From NCBI GenBank assembly GCA_038501625.1, contig JAZAYU010000062.1, positions 2,431,265 through 2,495,264 of the forward strand: 64,000 nucleotides of DNA, in the 5' to 3' direction. A model generated the notes under the pieces. The model was not told where the DNA came from. It saw only the letters and a list, made by a program, of their open reading frames with translations, and made no database searches. Positions 1 through 30,599 of the stretch are shown here, one piece after another (the stretch's first letter is position 1; the number at the start of each line of letters is the position of its first letter). The stretch is from Corbicula japonica. Lineage: Eukaryota > Mollusca > Bivalvia > Venerida > Cyrenidae. The translations under genes and the position numbers were made by a program.

Positions 1-2739
1 AGTTTTTCAAAGTATTAAGTGAATTGAACAAGTACTTTCCATTTTACAGGCAACACTAAGTTTCATGTGAAAGTTGCATTTGAAAGGGACATAACTCAAA
101 AAATATTCAAACAGGAGTTATAATTTTTGTAGTTGTCGATCGCACTGTTCATGTTGATGATACAAGCCAAGTATTCAATGAATAGGGCAAGTACTTTCAA
201 ATTATACGCAACATTAAGTTTCATGTGAAATTTGCATTTGAAAAAAAAAAGTCAAACAGGAGTTATGATTCTTGTTGTAACCCATGTTGTTGTTCATGAA
301 GATGATATATTCGATGAGTGAATAGGACAAGTACTTTAAAAGTTATAGGCAACATTAAGTTTCATGTTAAAGTTGTATATTAAAGGGACACAACTCATAA
401 AATAGTCCAGCAGGAGTTATCATTCTTGTTCTTCATAATGACGCTTTTCATGAAGATGATTTATTTCGAATATCAAGTGAATTTTCAAAGTTAAAGTCAA
501 CATTAAGTTTCATGTTAAAGTTGCATTTGGAAGGGCTATAACTCAAAGTATAATCAAACAGGAGTTATGATTCTTTTTGTTACCAATGTTGTTGATCATG
601 CTGATAATGTATTCCAAGTATGAAGTGAATAGGACAAGTACTTTCAAAGTTATAGGCAACATTAAGTTTCATGTTAAAGTTGCATTTGAAAGGGGCATAA
701 CTCCAAAATATTGAAACTGGTGTTATCATTCTTGTTGTCACAGATGGCGTTGTTCATGCTGATAATATATTCCAAGTATGAAGTGAATAGGACAAGTACT
801 TTCAAAGTTAAGGCAACATTAAGTTTCAGGTTAAAGTTGCATTTGAAAGGGGCATAACTCAAAAAATATTGAAACTGGAGTTATCATTCTTGTTGTCATA
901 GATGGCATTGTTCATGCTGATGATATATTCCAAGTATGAATTGAATAGAACAAGTATAATCAAAGTTATAGGCAACATTAAGTTTCAGATTAAAGTTGCA
1001 TTTGAAAGGGGAATAACTAAAAAATATTGAAACTGGAGTTATCATTCTTGTCGTCACAGATGGCATTGTTCATGCTGATGAAATATTCCAAGTGCAAAGT
1101 GAATAGGACAAGTACTTTCAAAGTTATAGGCAACATTAAGTTTCAGATTAAAGTTGCATTTGAAAGGGGCATAACTCAAAAATATTGAAACTGGAGTTAT
1201 CATTCTTGTCGTCACAGATGGCATTGTTGATGCTGATGATATATTCCAAGTATGAAGTGAATAGGACAAGTACTTTCAAAGTTATAGGCAACATTAAGTT
1301 TCAGATTAAAGTTGCATTTGAAAGGGGAATAACTCAAAAAATATTGAAACTGGAGTTATCATTCTTGTTGTCACAGATGGCATTGTTCATGCTAATGATA
1401 TATTCCTAGTATGAAGTGAATAGGACAAGTACTTTCAAAGTTATAGGCAACATTAAGTTTCAGATTCAAGTTGCATTTGAAAGGGGCATAACTTGAAAAA
1501 TATTGAAACTGGAGTTATCATTCTTGTTGTCACAGATGGCATTGTTGATGCTGATGATATATTCCAAGTATGAAGTGAATAGGACAAGTACTTTCAAAGT
1601 TATAGGCAACATTAAGTTTCAGATTAAAGTTGCATTAGAAAGGGGCATAACTCAAAAAATATTGAAACTGGAGTTATCGTTCTTCTTGTCACAGATGGCA
1701 TTCATGCTGATAATATATTCCAAGTATTAAGTGAATAGGACAAGTTCTTTCAAAGTTATAGGCAACATTAAGTTTCAGATTCAAGTTGCATTTGGAAGGG
1801 GCATAACTCAAAGTATAATCAAACAGGACTTATGATTCTTTTTGTTACCAATGTTGTTGATCATGCTGATAATGTATTCCAAGTATGAAGTGAATAGGAC
1901 AAGTACTTTCAAAGTTATAGGCAACATTAAGTTTCATGTTAAAGTTGCATTTGAAAGGGGCATAACTCAAAAAATATTGAAACTGGAGTTATCATTCTTG
2001 TTGTCGTAGATGGCATTGTTCATGCTGATGATATATTCCAAGTATGAATTGAATAGAACAAGTATAATCAAAGTTATAGGCAACATTAAGTTTCAGATTA
2101 AAGTTGCATTTGAAAGGGGCATAACTAAAAAATATTGAAACTGGAGTTATCATTCTTGTCGTCACAGATGGCATTGTTCATGCTGATGAAATATTCCAAG
2201 TGCAAAGTGAATAGGACAAGTACTTTCAAAGTTATAGGCAACATTAAGTTTCAGATTAAAGTTGCATTTGAAAGGGGCATAACTCAAAAATATTGAAACT
2301 GGAGTTATCATTCTTGTCGTCACAGATGGCATTGTTGATGCTGATGATATATTCCAAGTATGAAGCGAATAGGACAAGTACTTTCAAAGTTATAGGCAAC
2401 ATTAAGTTTCGGATTAAAGTTGCATTTGAAAGGGGAATAACTCAAAAAATATTGAAACTGGAGTTATCATTCTTGTTGTCACAGATGGCATTGTTCATGC
2501 TAATGATATATTCCTTGTATGAAGTGAATAGGACAAGTACTTTCAAAGTTATAGGCAACATTAAGTTTCAGATTAAAGTTGCATTTGAAAGGGGCATAAC
2601 TCAAAAAATATTGAAACTGGAGTTATCATTCTTGTCGTCACAGATAGCATTGTTCATGCTGATGATATATTCCAAGTATGAAGTGAATAGGTCAAGTTCT
2701 TTCAAAGTTATAGGCAACATTAAGTTTCAGATTAAAGTT
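1..2739. repeat. Tandem array, about 157-bp monomer
   Basis: About 17 diverged monomers built on TTGAAACTGGAGTTATCATT, TTCCAAGTATGAAGTGAATA and TTTGAAAGGGGCATAACTCA. The array is cut by the window edge. Open frames here merely track the repeat. A block beginning near 561 recurs near 1826 (higher-order duplication with one monomer lost). Confidence 0.9.
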
Positions 2740-2835
2740 GGGGGACCACCGGACGACGGCACAGACGACGACGACGACGACGCCGCCGCCGGACAATAGC
2801 ATCCCTATGTGTCTACCTGCTTTCACAGGCGACAC
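2740..2835. repeat. GAC-rich junction between two arrays
   Basis: GACGACG/GCCGCC microsatellite followed by AATAGCATCCCTATGTGTC, the kind of end sequence that follows the cores of these bivalve repeats. It yields a spurious poly-Asp frame. Confidence 0.7.
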
Positions 2836-3585
2836 AAAAAGGGCCATAATTTGATCAAAATGAAAGTTAGAGTTATGGTTCTTGGCATACACACTTGGGA
2901 GATGATGATGAACAAGTGTGCCAAGTTTCAAAGCTGTAGTATAAGTAGTATTGAAGTTATGTGTTTGTACAGTAGCTTGCACGCAAACTTTAACCTGAAA
3001 TTCTAAGTAGAAAAAAGGGCCATAATTTGATGAAAATGAAAGTTAGAGTTATGGTTCTTGGCATACACACTCGGGAGATGATGATGAACAAGTGTGCCAA
3101 GTTTCAAAGCTGTAGTATAAGTAGTATTGAAGTTATGTGTTTGTACAGTAGCTTGCACGCAAACTTTAACCTGAAATTCTAAGTCGAAAAAGGGCCATAA
3201 TTTGATCAAATGAAAGTTAGAGTTATGGTTCTTGGCATACACACTCGGGACATGATGATGAACAAGTTGGCCAAGTTTCAAAGCTGTAGTATAAGTAGTA
3301 TTGAAGTTATGTGTTTGTACAGTAGCTTGCACGCAAACTTTAACCTGAAATTCTAAGTCGAAAAAGGGCCATAATTTGATCAAAATGAAAGTTAGAGTTA
3401 TGGTTCTTGGCATACACACTCGGGACATGATGATAAACAAGTGTGCCAAGTTTCAAAGCTGTAGCTATAGTAGTTTTTAAGATATTAGTAGGTTGCACGC
3501 AAACTTTAACCAAAGCGGGACGCCGACGCCCAAATGAGTACAATAGCTCGACATATTCTTCGAATAGTCGAGCTAAAAAAAGTAT
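2836..3585. repeat. Tandem array, about 175-bp monomer, with terminal tail
   Basis: Four units (AAAGGGCCATAATTTGAT, TGGCATACACACT, TTGTACAGTAGCTTGCACGC) ending in a GGGACGCCGACGCC tail and AATAGCTCGAC...GTCGAGCTA hairpin near 3545-3577. Probably the body and end of a Helentron/pearl-type element. Confidence 0.85.
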
Positions 3586-3894
3586 TGGGCTTATTCAAAA
3601 AGGAAAAATTATCCTGATATTGCATAATTATAAATTTTGTTATTTTCTCTGACAAATTACAATTTTATAGACAAATAATACCGGAAATTTCATTACAGGA
3701 CAAACAAGATGACTATTAAAATTACATACAGTTGAAATATTACTCCATTTTTTAAAGATGAAAAAACATGAAAAGAGAAATTTTCATTTAAGGTCAAGAA
3801 AACATTTTTATTATAATGATTTTCATGTGTACAGCCTTCTCTTTTCTGAGCTTTCACAAATTTATAAAAGACATAGAAAAACTGGAAATATGCC

Positions 3895-4036
3895 TTAACC
3901 CTTTCCTGTATAGATACACCTTAATTGTGTGGGCAAACAGTTTAGATCCAGATCAGCTGGCACATCTGTGCCGGCTGATCTGGATCTACACTGATAGCAC
4001 ATGGGTAAAATTGCGTATATATCAAGGAAAAGGTTA
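3895..4036. repeat. GTAGATC foldback MITE copy
   Basis: TTAACCCTTTCC...GGAAAAGGTTAA ends, with GATCCAGATCAGCTGGCACA mirrored in the other half. Confidence 0.75.
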
Positions 4037-4605
4037 AGAGCTATGTTGTCTATATTAGATATGTTGGGGGTGTATTACATGAACTAGGTGACTGTCATGA
4101 AAGCTGATGTGTGTCACAGTACAGTGAGATCTAGTTACAAATGAACTATAGGTTGTGTAGCCAGTTTGAGGCTCAAACCTGGGACAACTGTGCAAATGCT
4201 AACACTTCCTCTTTGCATCTAGATTTGTACCACTATATACTTTCCACAACTGTAATTCCTTTCTTTTGTATCACAATACACGATTTTACAACATAATGAG
4301 AGACAACCATGTTAAAGTTTGATGGCTACCAGACTAAAACCTTGGTTTGAAGAGTATCTTTACCCTGTATATGAGGATATAATTCAGACATGCTGCATTC
4401 TGTGTGATGGCAGTCTATGAAATATGGTGATATAACACTGGGATTTATAAAAGCAGTATGACACAATCAAATATGCCATGCTTACAAATATTAAAGGACT
4501 AAAAAACTTAAACTTCAAAGGATATTGTTAAAGCATGTAATGCTTATCAAGTTTTGAATCATTCAAGAACCCCGGTGATAGTTCAGTCAAATTAAAACAG
4601 AGCTG

Positions 4606-4744
4606 GAGGTTATAAAACTGAGTTTGGAAACCAGTCTCAAATCTCAAGCATCTGATTGGCTGAAATGGTGACCAGTCGCCATTTCAGCCAATCAGATGCT
4701 TGAGATTTGAGACTAGTTTCCATGCTCAGTTTTATAACCTTGGG
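4606..4744. repeat. Foldback MITE copy
   Basis: Same family as 16884-17019, with a few arm differences. Located 3' of AGBL5. Confidence 0.8.
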
Positions 4745-6069
4745 ACCAGTCCTATGATAAGGAAAGACTTGTCATATCTCTATTTCAGGCTAAGCAACAG
4801 ATTATCACTAAGCAGTGTCGTTGTAAGAAATAGTTAAGCTATATTTATTAAATTATTGAAATAAAATAATGGCTAATTCTGTATTTAAATGTGTTTTTTT
4901 TTATCTGTACTGTACTGTACTGTACTGAACTACCATGCCATTGAAATTTTCTTGAGATTGATTGGACAATTTGTATTGGTATCTATTGTTAACCCACTAC
5001 ATTAATGCATGTCTGTTTTGTGAAATATCTATAAAAACAAATACTCATGAATATTTTCCCCCATAAGGCATCTCACCATTTTTTTTAATTCACAAAAATG
5101 CACACTGTTAAGCGTAAGTATTCAAACATAATATTATGTTAGTTATAAAAGTCTTTTATAGTGAAGTCATACCGGTAATATTTAGGTTTGCTTTATGATT
5201 CGTAAGGTAATTTCTGACCAGATCAGACGGCACTGATGTGCCGGCTGATCTGGATCTACACTTGTAGCACATGCGTATATGGAGGAAAAGGTTAAACATA
5301 AAACACATTATTGTGAAAATGGTGAGGCTACTGCAGTAACTGCTATTAGGTTATAAATGTGTAATAAATGTTAAATTCTACCACCTACATAGCGATTGGT
5401 AATTCTGTCCGAGTAAGTGTGTGCATGATTTTGTATTAAGATTTGTATTGGCAACAGAGTAACTTGACTTGAAGCACATGAAATCTGGTTAATGGCTAAG
5501 CTACATGTAGACTTGTTGTGCAGACAGACTTGAACTACAAGTACTTTACCTGGCACTGGTTTAAACAGAGCTCCAGGAACCGTCACTAGCAAAAATTCAA
5601 ATGTGTTCAAAGACTACAAATATCATAACTCACTCTCACTATATACAAAGCCCAATAACTTAATGAATGTCTTTAATAAACTTGACTTTGTTTAAATCAT
5701 GGTTTACAAGGATTTGCAGCCAATCTGCAAATTTTCATGAGGGGAGATTTTAGCTTCAATTCAGGCAGATTTTTATGACACTGTCACTATAACAAAGAAG
5801 AAAGTAAGTCCTAAGAGTTAAAGATCCAGTTCGGGTGTTACAATGTTTGCTATTCAAATGCAAATGTGACTGGTTCCAGGTCAGGTGTGACACTGATCAG
5901 ATAGTGACTGGTTCCAGGTCTATTGTGACATTGTTTACAGGGTGACTGGTTCTGGGTCTTGATGTGACACTAATGGCTAATAATATTCAACAGTCAGTGA
6001 TTAGTTCCAATTCTATTGTAACCCTGATTTCAAATTTAATGTAAATGTGACTTATTCCAGCACCATATA

Positions 6070-6904
6070 CTGTATAAGTGGATAATTTCGCTGGCGTAAA
6101 AGTTCGCGTTTTCTGTTTTGCCGGCGTTTCGCGTGCGGAAATGTTCGCGAAAAATTGATTTCATGAAATTCGTAAAAATTACACGTCGTTATATTCACTC
6201 TAAATTATTTTGTTGTCAAAAATTCCATGGTAGAAACTGAAAGTAGTCTTCCCAAAACTTGGATTGTTAAATGACAAACTGTGAACATCGTTATCCGACA
6301 GTCAATTAGCAACCATCAATGAATTGTTTGCCCTTTTAACAGATTACTCTATTATTAATGATAACCCGGTGTGAAATGTGACCGCAGTTTTTACCTGTTT
6401 ACGTTGCAGGTGTGATCAAACTGCGCTTGCCATTTTCGACGTGTTTAAAACATAATGTGCAGGAGAATTGACCTTATAACAATAAACATTAAGCCAATAC
6501 ATGCACGTTGGCTTATGAAGGCCAATGATTTACTTGCATATCTGCATTTCACCACTGCGGGATACAGTCCTTACCGATCTACATATATACAAATTACATA
6601 GTTAATAGTTTTCAAAGGAATTGTCGTTTAGTTTATCAAATTTAATAAGTACAATTGTGTATAAGTTCTTTTGGTATTTGGTATTAATTGTACGTTTACA
6701 TGGCTTTTAATCTGTACAGGTATACTATGTAGTCTTGTAATAAAGTTCAATGATCATAATGTTTTGTTTTATCATAGTCCGGTGTAAGGGTAAAATTTTG
6801 CTTGTACATAAGCTCTAATTTACGCTGGCTGATAATTTCGCGATTTTAATCAAATCGCGAAATACGCGAACATTACATCCTCGCGAACATTACCACTTAT
6901 ACAG
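6070..6904. mobile_element. TA-flanked MITE, 835 bp
   Basis: Terminal inverted repeat CTGTATAAGTGG / CCACTTATACAG between TA dinucleotides, with TTCGCG-rich subterminal sequence at both ends. Consistent with a Tc1/mariner-type target. Confidence 0.65.
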
Positions 6905-7104
6905 TAATTAAAGCTTTAAAATATGCAAATATTAAAATATCTAAAGAAGTAATAGTCAACTACAACTGTAATTAGTACTAAGAAAAATTTGACAATTAAA
7001 TCCATCTGGCCTTGTAATGGAATAATAAACAGCCAGCAGTACAGACAACGTTGTTATTCCAATCATGCTGTTACTTTTTACATCATGCGGGTTTTGCAAG
7101 AACA

Positions 7105-25579
<18,475 letters not shown>

Positions 25580-25729
25580 CTTAGTTCATTTGCACATTTT
25601 ACGGTATTACCAGCCTGTGAGATAAATGTCACAGAAGGCCTCAGAACAGTATATTTCTAAGAGGAGGGGAGCAGAAAAAGCACAGCATTTAAAGATATGT
25701 AAGCAAGGACTTTGTTTTGTTTCGATAAA

Positions 25730-26075
25730 ATTGGCAGAAAAGACAGGGTTTTTTTCCACCATTTTAGGAATATGACCTATACCCTCGAAGTTCGAAAATT
25801 TTGCGCCATTTTGTCAGAAATTGTTGGGTTTTTTTCTGTCATTTTCCTGCATAAAAAGTTTTACACATGCTTGATATTATCAATAACTTCTGGATTCAAG
25901 AAATAATTGATGCCTGATTTACTAATAAGCTATAATAATTTATTAATGAAATGACACCTGTCATATAAAATTAATTCAATTTGGGAATTTTTCTTCTCTA
26001 ATTGGGAAAAAATATGTCTTGCCACTGGGAACATGACCAAATATCGGCTATAAAATCAACTGAAAAAAAAAACTG
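25730..26075. repeat. AT-rich dispersed repeat, copy 1
   Basis: Shares AATATGACCTAT, CCAGAAATTGTT-like, TTATTAATGAAATGACACCT and GGGAACATGACC with 53040-53390. Just upstream of the AGBL5 start exon. Confidence 0.65.
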
Positions 26076-26158
26076 TAAGACAAACATTTAAATAGTTATG
26101 TCTTTCAGAATTATATTTCTCATAAATCTTAATCAAATCCAATTGAAATTGCGACCAT

Positions 26159-26355
26159 CAGGACTCTCACTAGACTTGAAAATCAGGGAGAAGTTTTGTC
26201 ATAATTTTACTGAATTACCGAGAAGTTTGTTGTCAACACCACTTTTTCCCTATATAGTCTATACAAAATGACTTCTCCCATAGCTCAAAGAAGGGAGAAG
26301 TCTGGTCGCTTTTGGGAGAGTACTTCTCCCAAGTCTCCCTCTAGTGACAGCCCTG
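26159..26355. mobile_element. Short CAGG-ended MITE, 197 bp
   Basis: CAGGACTCTCACTAGA / TCTAGTGACAGCCCTG imperfect termini between 5-bp direct repeats ACCAT. Internal GGGAGAAGT/ACTTCTCCC motifs. Confidence 0.55.
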
Positions 26356-26692
26356 ACCATATACCAAAGAAATTTATAAGTAAGATGTGCTACAGTATGT
26401 ACAAAGTCTTAACCCTTTACTCTATGGAATATGGCTATTACATGTATTCATTCATGAGCAAACAATATAGATTAGCACTGATGTCCTGTCTGATCAGGAT
26501 CTACAGTACCAATGTTCGCTTTTAGATTAATTGGATTATTTCTGAGCTACAGGAGACTAGGGTAGACTCAGATGAGATAGCATCTGGCTCTTGTTCGCAC
26601 ATGAGATAAAACATATTTAAATAGATTATGGAGTAAAGGGTTAAAGCATTTTAACAAAGATTTGTTCAATAATGACATCTTGGAAATTAAAC

Positions 26693-27008
26693 TGTAATAT
26701 AATAAGCAACTACAGCGATATTAGTTCGTACTCGGTGAACCTGTAAGAAGGTCGGTGTGTCAGTGCAGCTTGCACTGGACACACGGCCTGCGGATAGGGT
26801 CAACCTGTGTATCGCTGTGGTTGCAAACTATTTATTATTACAATAATTATATAAACTGGCCTATATATACTGGAGTAGCAAGGCAGTTGCTTTCCAGATC
26901 TAGAGAGTGGCAGTCTTAGTAGCTCGTCCGAGGGACCACGACGAGGGCTCCTGGCCGTAACAGACTTACACTTTGTTAGTCTCTTCTATGCGGTAGCATA
27001 ACGCTACA
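26693..27008 (+). repeat. 5' LTR
   Basis: 316 bp, TG...CA ends. It holds a TATA-like ATTATATAAACT near 26845 and a strong hairpin (TGTGTCAGTGCA/TGCACTGGACACA) near 26757-26784 upstream of it. Confidence 0.9.
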
Positions 27009-27214
27009 AACGCCTTTGTGGCGCCGTGACCAGAGATCGAGCGGGTTAAAGCGGAAGGAAAGATGGAGGCTCACAGGTCAGTTCCGTTTGCTTTTTTTAA
27101 TCAAGTCTTAACAGGATAACACGGAGCTGGCTTTAAAATTTAAAAAATGTAGGTTTCTTTATTAAGAATTTACTGGGGAAAGGGGTTATTTTTGGTTATT
27201 TTTAAGAATAAAAA

Positions 27215-28339
27215 ATGTTAGACAACGTGCCAAATTCATGTTTAGTTAATTTTGGAAATTTAACGGTTCGATCATTAATTGATTCAGGATCTTCTGTTTC
27301 TTTAATTAATAAAAAGATTTTTGAAAAATTAAAACCGAAACCAAAATTGTCTAAAACAAATATATGTCTTAAAACGGTAGATAACAAGCAAGTCAATGCT
27401 TTAGGTTTTATATCGTTAGAAGTAAAGTTAAACCATCTGAAAATTTTTCATCAATTTGTTGTCGTTTCCAACATTTCACATAATGTTATTTTAGGAAAGG
27501 ATTTTTTAAACAGCAATGGCTGTAGAATATTTTACGACATAAATTGCCTTATGATACAAAATGTACAAATACCAATGCAAAATGATAGGGAAATTTCTTC
27601 AATTTTACGAAGCAAAAAGAATGTTATTTTAAAACCTTTTTCTGTAAATACTATCCAGTGTAAAGTAAAAGAAAGATCCGCGTTAAATAAAAATAAATGT
27701 TACGACGTTTGCTCTCTGGAAACTGGATACATCTCAAACACAAAACATGTACACTTGCAATCAAAATCTGTCAGGTATCAAGTTCAGAATATACCAGTGG
27801 TCATCACAAATACATCCAACAAACATGTCAAGCTGAGACGTGGTTGCACGATCGGCAGGTTAATAAATGACACTTATGGGTCGCTAGATTCGGTACAGAT
27901 AAGTTCGACCGAAGATTTGTGTATATCAAATCACCAAAACAAACAGCTGCCTCTGGGTCATTTACGTTCACCTGTCAAATCAACCAGGTATGCTGTTAAG
28001 GATGGCATAACATTGCGCCAATCCAATACACAAACAGCACAGTCTAAACAGTCGATTGATAAACAACGACAAGATAAGACAAGTCATGATTCAGCAAATA
28101 TTTCACCCACATTCAATACACTATCTTACACAGATAAAAGAGACCATGACTCCAATACCTCCAATCACATAAGGACTTACACTGCTTTGAATTCATTTCC
28201 AAAACAAACGGTCAAACCAGATTATCACACCACCAGTAAGCCAGACTCGAATGTCTTAACTGATTTTATTAATAGGTTAAGAAGACAAATTTTCGATGTC
28301 GGAGATAAATATAAACATTCAGAAATAAAAATCGTTTAG
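27215..28339 (+). CDS. Retrotransposon aspartic protease ORF (374 codons)
   Basis: Retropepsin-like domain at the N-terminus: LIDSGSSVSLIN with the catalytic D23-S-G triad, and the second signature VILGKDFL (91-98), in the usual order and spacing for Ty3/gypsy-type proteases. Residues about 190-215 (IPVVITNTSNKHVKLRRGCT) resemble the linker that normally leads into reverse transcriptase. Instead the frame continues as a Ser/Thr/Gln-rich, probably disordered stretch and ends in TAG. The frame is intact, so the element may make a stand-alone protease. Whether it is translated alone or after a spliced leader is unknown. Confidence 0.8.
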   Translation: MLDNVPNSCLVNFGNLTVRSLIDSGSSVSLINKKIFEKLKPKPKLSKTNICLKTVDNKQVNALGFISLEVKLNHLKIFHQFVVVSNISHNVILGKDFLNSNGCRIFYDINCLMIQNVQIPMQNDREISSILRSKKNVILKPFSVNTIQCKVKERSALNKNKCYDVCSLETGYISNTKHVHLQSKSVRYQVQNIPVVITNTSNKHVKLRRGCTIGRLINDTYGSLDSVQISSTEDLCISNHQNKQLPLGHLRSPVKSTRYAVKDGITLRQSNTQTAQSKQSIDKQRQDKTSHDSANISPTFNTLSYTDKRDHDSNTSNHIRTYTALNSFPKQTVKPDYHTTSKPDSNVLTDFINRLRRQIFDVGDKYKHSEIKIV

Positions 28340-28429
28340 TTTAATCAGTACTCGCGTGGTATTATTGATAGTTTACCAGATGTTATAACTTGATTATTTG
28401 TTTTAAATGTGTCGCGTTGCTAACGCTGT

Positions 28430-29275
28430 GTTAAATCTTGTTTATTTTTGCCGAGCGTATCGTTTGTGTTTAAACTTGTATGTTTACATGAATAGAGAAA
28501 CAGTAAGATACTGTTGATGGTTTATCGTGATTTAGATGCGATGCATTTTTAGTTAATTATTTTTCCGAGTATATCGGGTGATATCTAAATAAAATAAAGT
28601 TTCCTGTTATGGGATTAGCGCGTTTCAGTCTTAGATGCGTTATATCAGGAATTGACTTAAGTGTTAAGTCTTTATTATGCAAACATTTGCTGAGTCTATC
28701 AGCGGGGATAGTCGGGGGGACAGTCGGAAGGTCGTTGAGCCTTTTTAAAATTAAGTCGTTAATGTGACTTAGTTGCTGCGTATGTCAGCGGTAAGCCGTT
28801 TAAAATGTACGCGTATCTACCTACATTTTAGGCTTACAGAAGTACGTTTACGTACGATTATTTTAGGCATTGGGCGCGAGTGCGCTAAGAATGTCGACAA
28901 TTAAAATGATTGTCACTTGATCGTAAATTAAGTTGTGCGGTCGTAGCACATGTTTATGATTTTTCTATATATTATCGCGAGTCTATCGCTGAAGTCTAAA
29001 GATCATTAACTTTAATGCAGGTGCGAGTGCACTAACGGTATTGACAGTTGAAGCTGTCATGTAAGTCGTAATTAATTTGTGCGGTCTCGGCACATGTTCT
29101 TTTTAATTTTGCGTCGCGAGTACATCGCCGTCAAAATGACATTTATAATATTTTTGTGTTCTTGTACGCACATGTTTCCGTTTTTATACATATGTAGTTT
29201 TATTGAACCGCGATTAGGCTACATCGCTGTTGCATATTTTTTAAGTTGTGCGTTTGAACGCACATGTCAGTTTAG
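28430..29275 (+). repeat. Irregular hairpin array inside the LTR element
   Basis: Repeated short inverted repeats: TGTGC-loop-GCACA at 28934-28950, 29078-29094 and 29247-29264 (the last a TGTGCGTT/AACGCACA stem), each followed by CATGT. Degenerate GCGAGTCTATCGC-like motifs lie near 28974, 29114 and 29208, with weaker forms upstream. TGACA/TGTCA stems lie at 28896-28914 and 29042-29059. The first two units are offset by about 147 bp, later ones are shorter. Confidence 0.7.
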
Positions 29276-29879
29276 TTTTGATTATTATTTATTTGTTTGT
29301 GACAATTTTTTTAAATAGAAGAATGAATGTATTATATTCATTAAATGTTTTTATTACATGTTCCATGTAAATGCATTGATTATTTTTTTGAATTTCATAC
29401 AATTATTATTTTTCTGCACGCATTAATAGTTTTCTTTGTTTCATATTTTCAATAAACGGCACAAATTCACTGGGGAAATTTTATACATACATTACATTTA
29501 TTATAATTACACACAATAAATTTAATAACGAAATGGGGATTTATTAAATGGGAAGTAATGCCAGCAAGGTGTTGTCATTGTGCGGATGAGATTTTAATTA
29601 GAAAAATAAGGAACAAGCACACCTCCAGATCACAAGCCAATCATACCAGTGAAACCCTGCTAACGAACAACTACAGGCGAGTCACTAACCACTATAACGA
29701 TGTTCGATGTTCGGATGGTCTTGCGCAAGTAGCGAGCTAACAACAATTTTAATTATTTCATTAACTCCATTGTGTGGACTAATTGATTATGGTCACCCTA
29801 GTGGCATGGTTGTGGTCTAAAATCACAATCATTGTCCACTAGATGAGAAGAGGCCACTTTGGATTTCCGGTCAAAAATC

Positions 29880-30345
29880 TAATCGTATATTCAAATAATT
29901 TCGTTGGACACAATTTTCGTCGTTAGATTGGTATATTTATATAAATTGGACACCACTTCAAATCGTCAATCCGTCGTTGGAGACAATATATTGTGTGTTT
30001 TCTCATAACAGTCAGTTAATTAAAAGTATTCCATTCGCCGTTATTTTCGTCGTTGGATTTCACACAATTGCATATATTCATATTCATTGGACCCAACTTC
30101 AAATCGTTAATTCGTCGTTGGAGTCAGCATATATTGTGTGTGTTTTCTTATAACAGTCAGTAAATTAAAAGTATTCCATTCGTCGTTATTTTCGTCGTTG
30201 GATTGGACACAATTGCATATATTTATATTCATAGGACCCAACTTCAAATCGTTAATTCGTCGTTGGAGACAGTATATATTGTGTGTATGATTATTGTGTA
30301 AAGTATTCCATTCGTCGTTGGAAACTATATATCTATATACTGAGT
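29880..30345 (+). repeat. About 140-145-bp tandem repeat upstream of the 3' LTR
   Basis: Three units share TTCGTCGTTGGA, ACTTCAAATCGTTAATTCG and TATATTGTGTGT motifs; the ACTTCAAATCG landmark recurs near 29956, 30096 and 30241. Non-coding. Confidence 0.75.
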
Positions 30346-30599
30346 GTGTTCCTCATCATAAACTTTTATTTCGTCGACCGCAAATCTACGGAATTTTTTT
30401 CCCTATATTAAATTTTGCATATTGTTTATGCAATTCAACTTTATTACTATTGTTTCATTTGCTTTTCTTATGTAAAATGTTTTATCTCTTGCGTATCATT
30501 ATTATGCTGAATATATGAATAAATAAATAACGCCAAGGAGCCTAACGTCGGGGGTAACACACTTTTTTTTAGATTTTTTTATATAAACAATGGAGATAT

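Larger units (their letters stand above)
3586..7104. other. Gene-free 3' flank of AGBL5
   Basis: Holds the MITE copies and the 6070-6904 element listed separately, plus a short TACTG microsatellite near 4905. No coding exon recognised. The AGBL5 3' UTR must lie in the right part, but I see no clear AATAAA on the minus strand close to the stop. Confidence 0.5.

Noticed and set aside
2293..2799. 168-codon open frame with a poly-Asp end
   Set aside because: It simply follows three 157-bp repeat monomers and the GAC microsatellite; the same peptide recurs across the array.
1..3585. CRISPR-like array
   Set aside because: Monomers are contiguous without unique spacers, and the window is eukaryotic.
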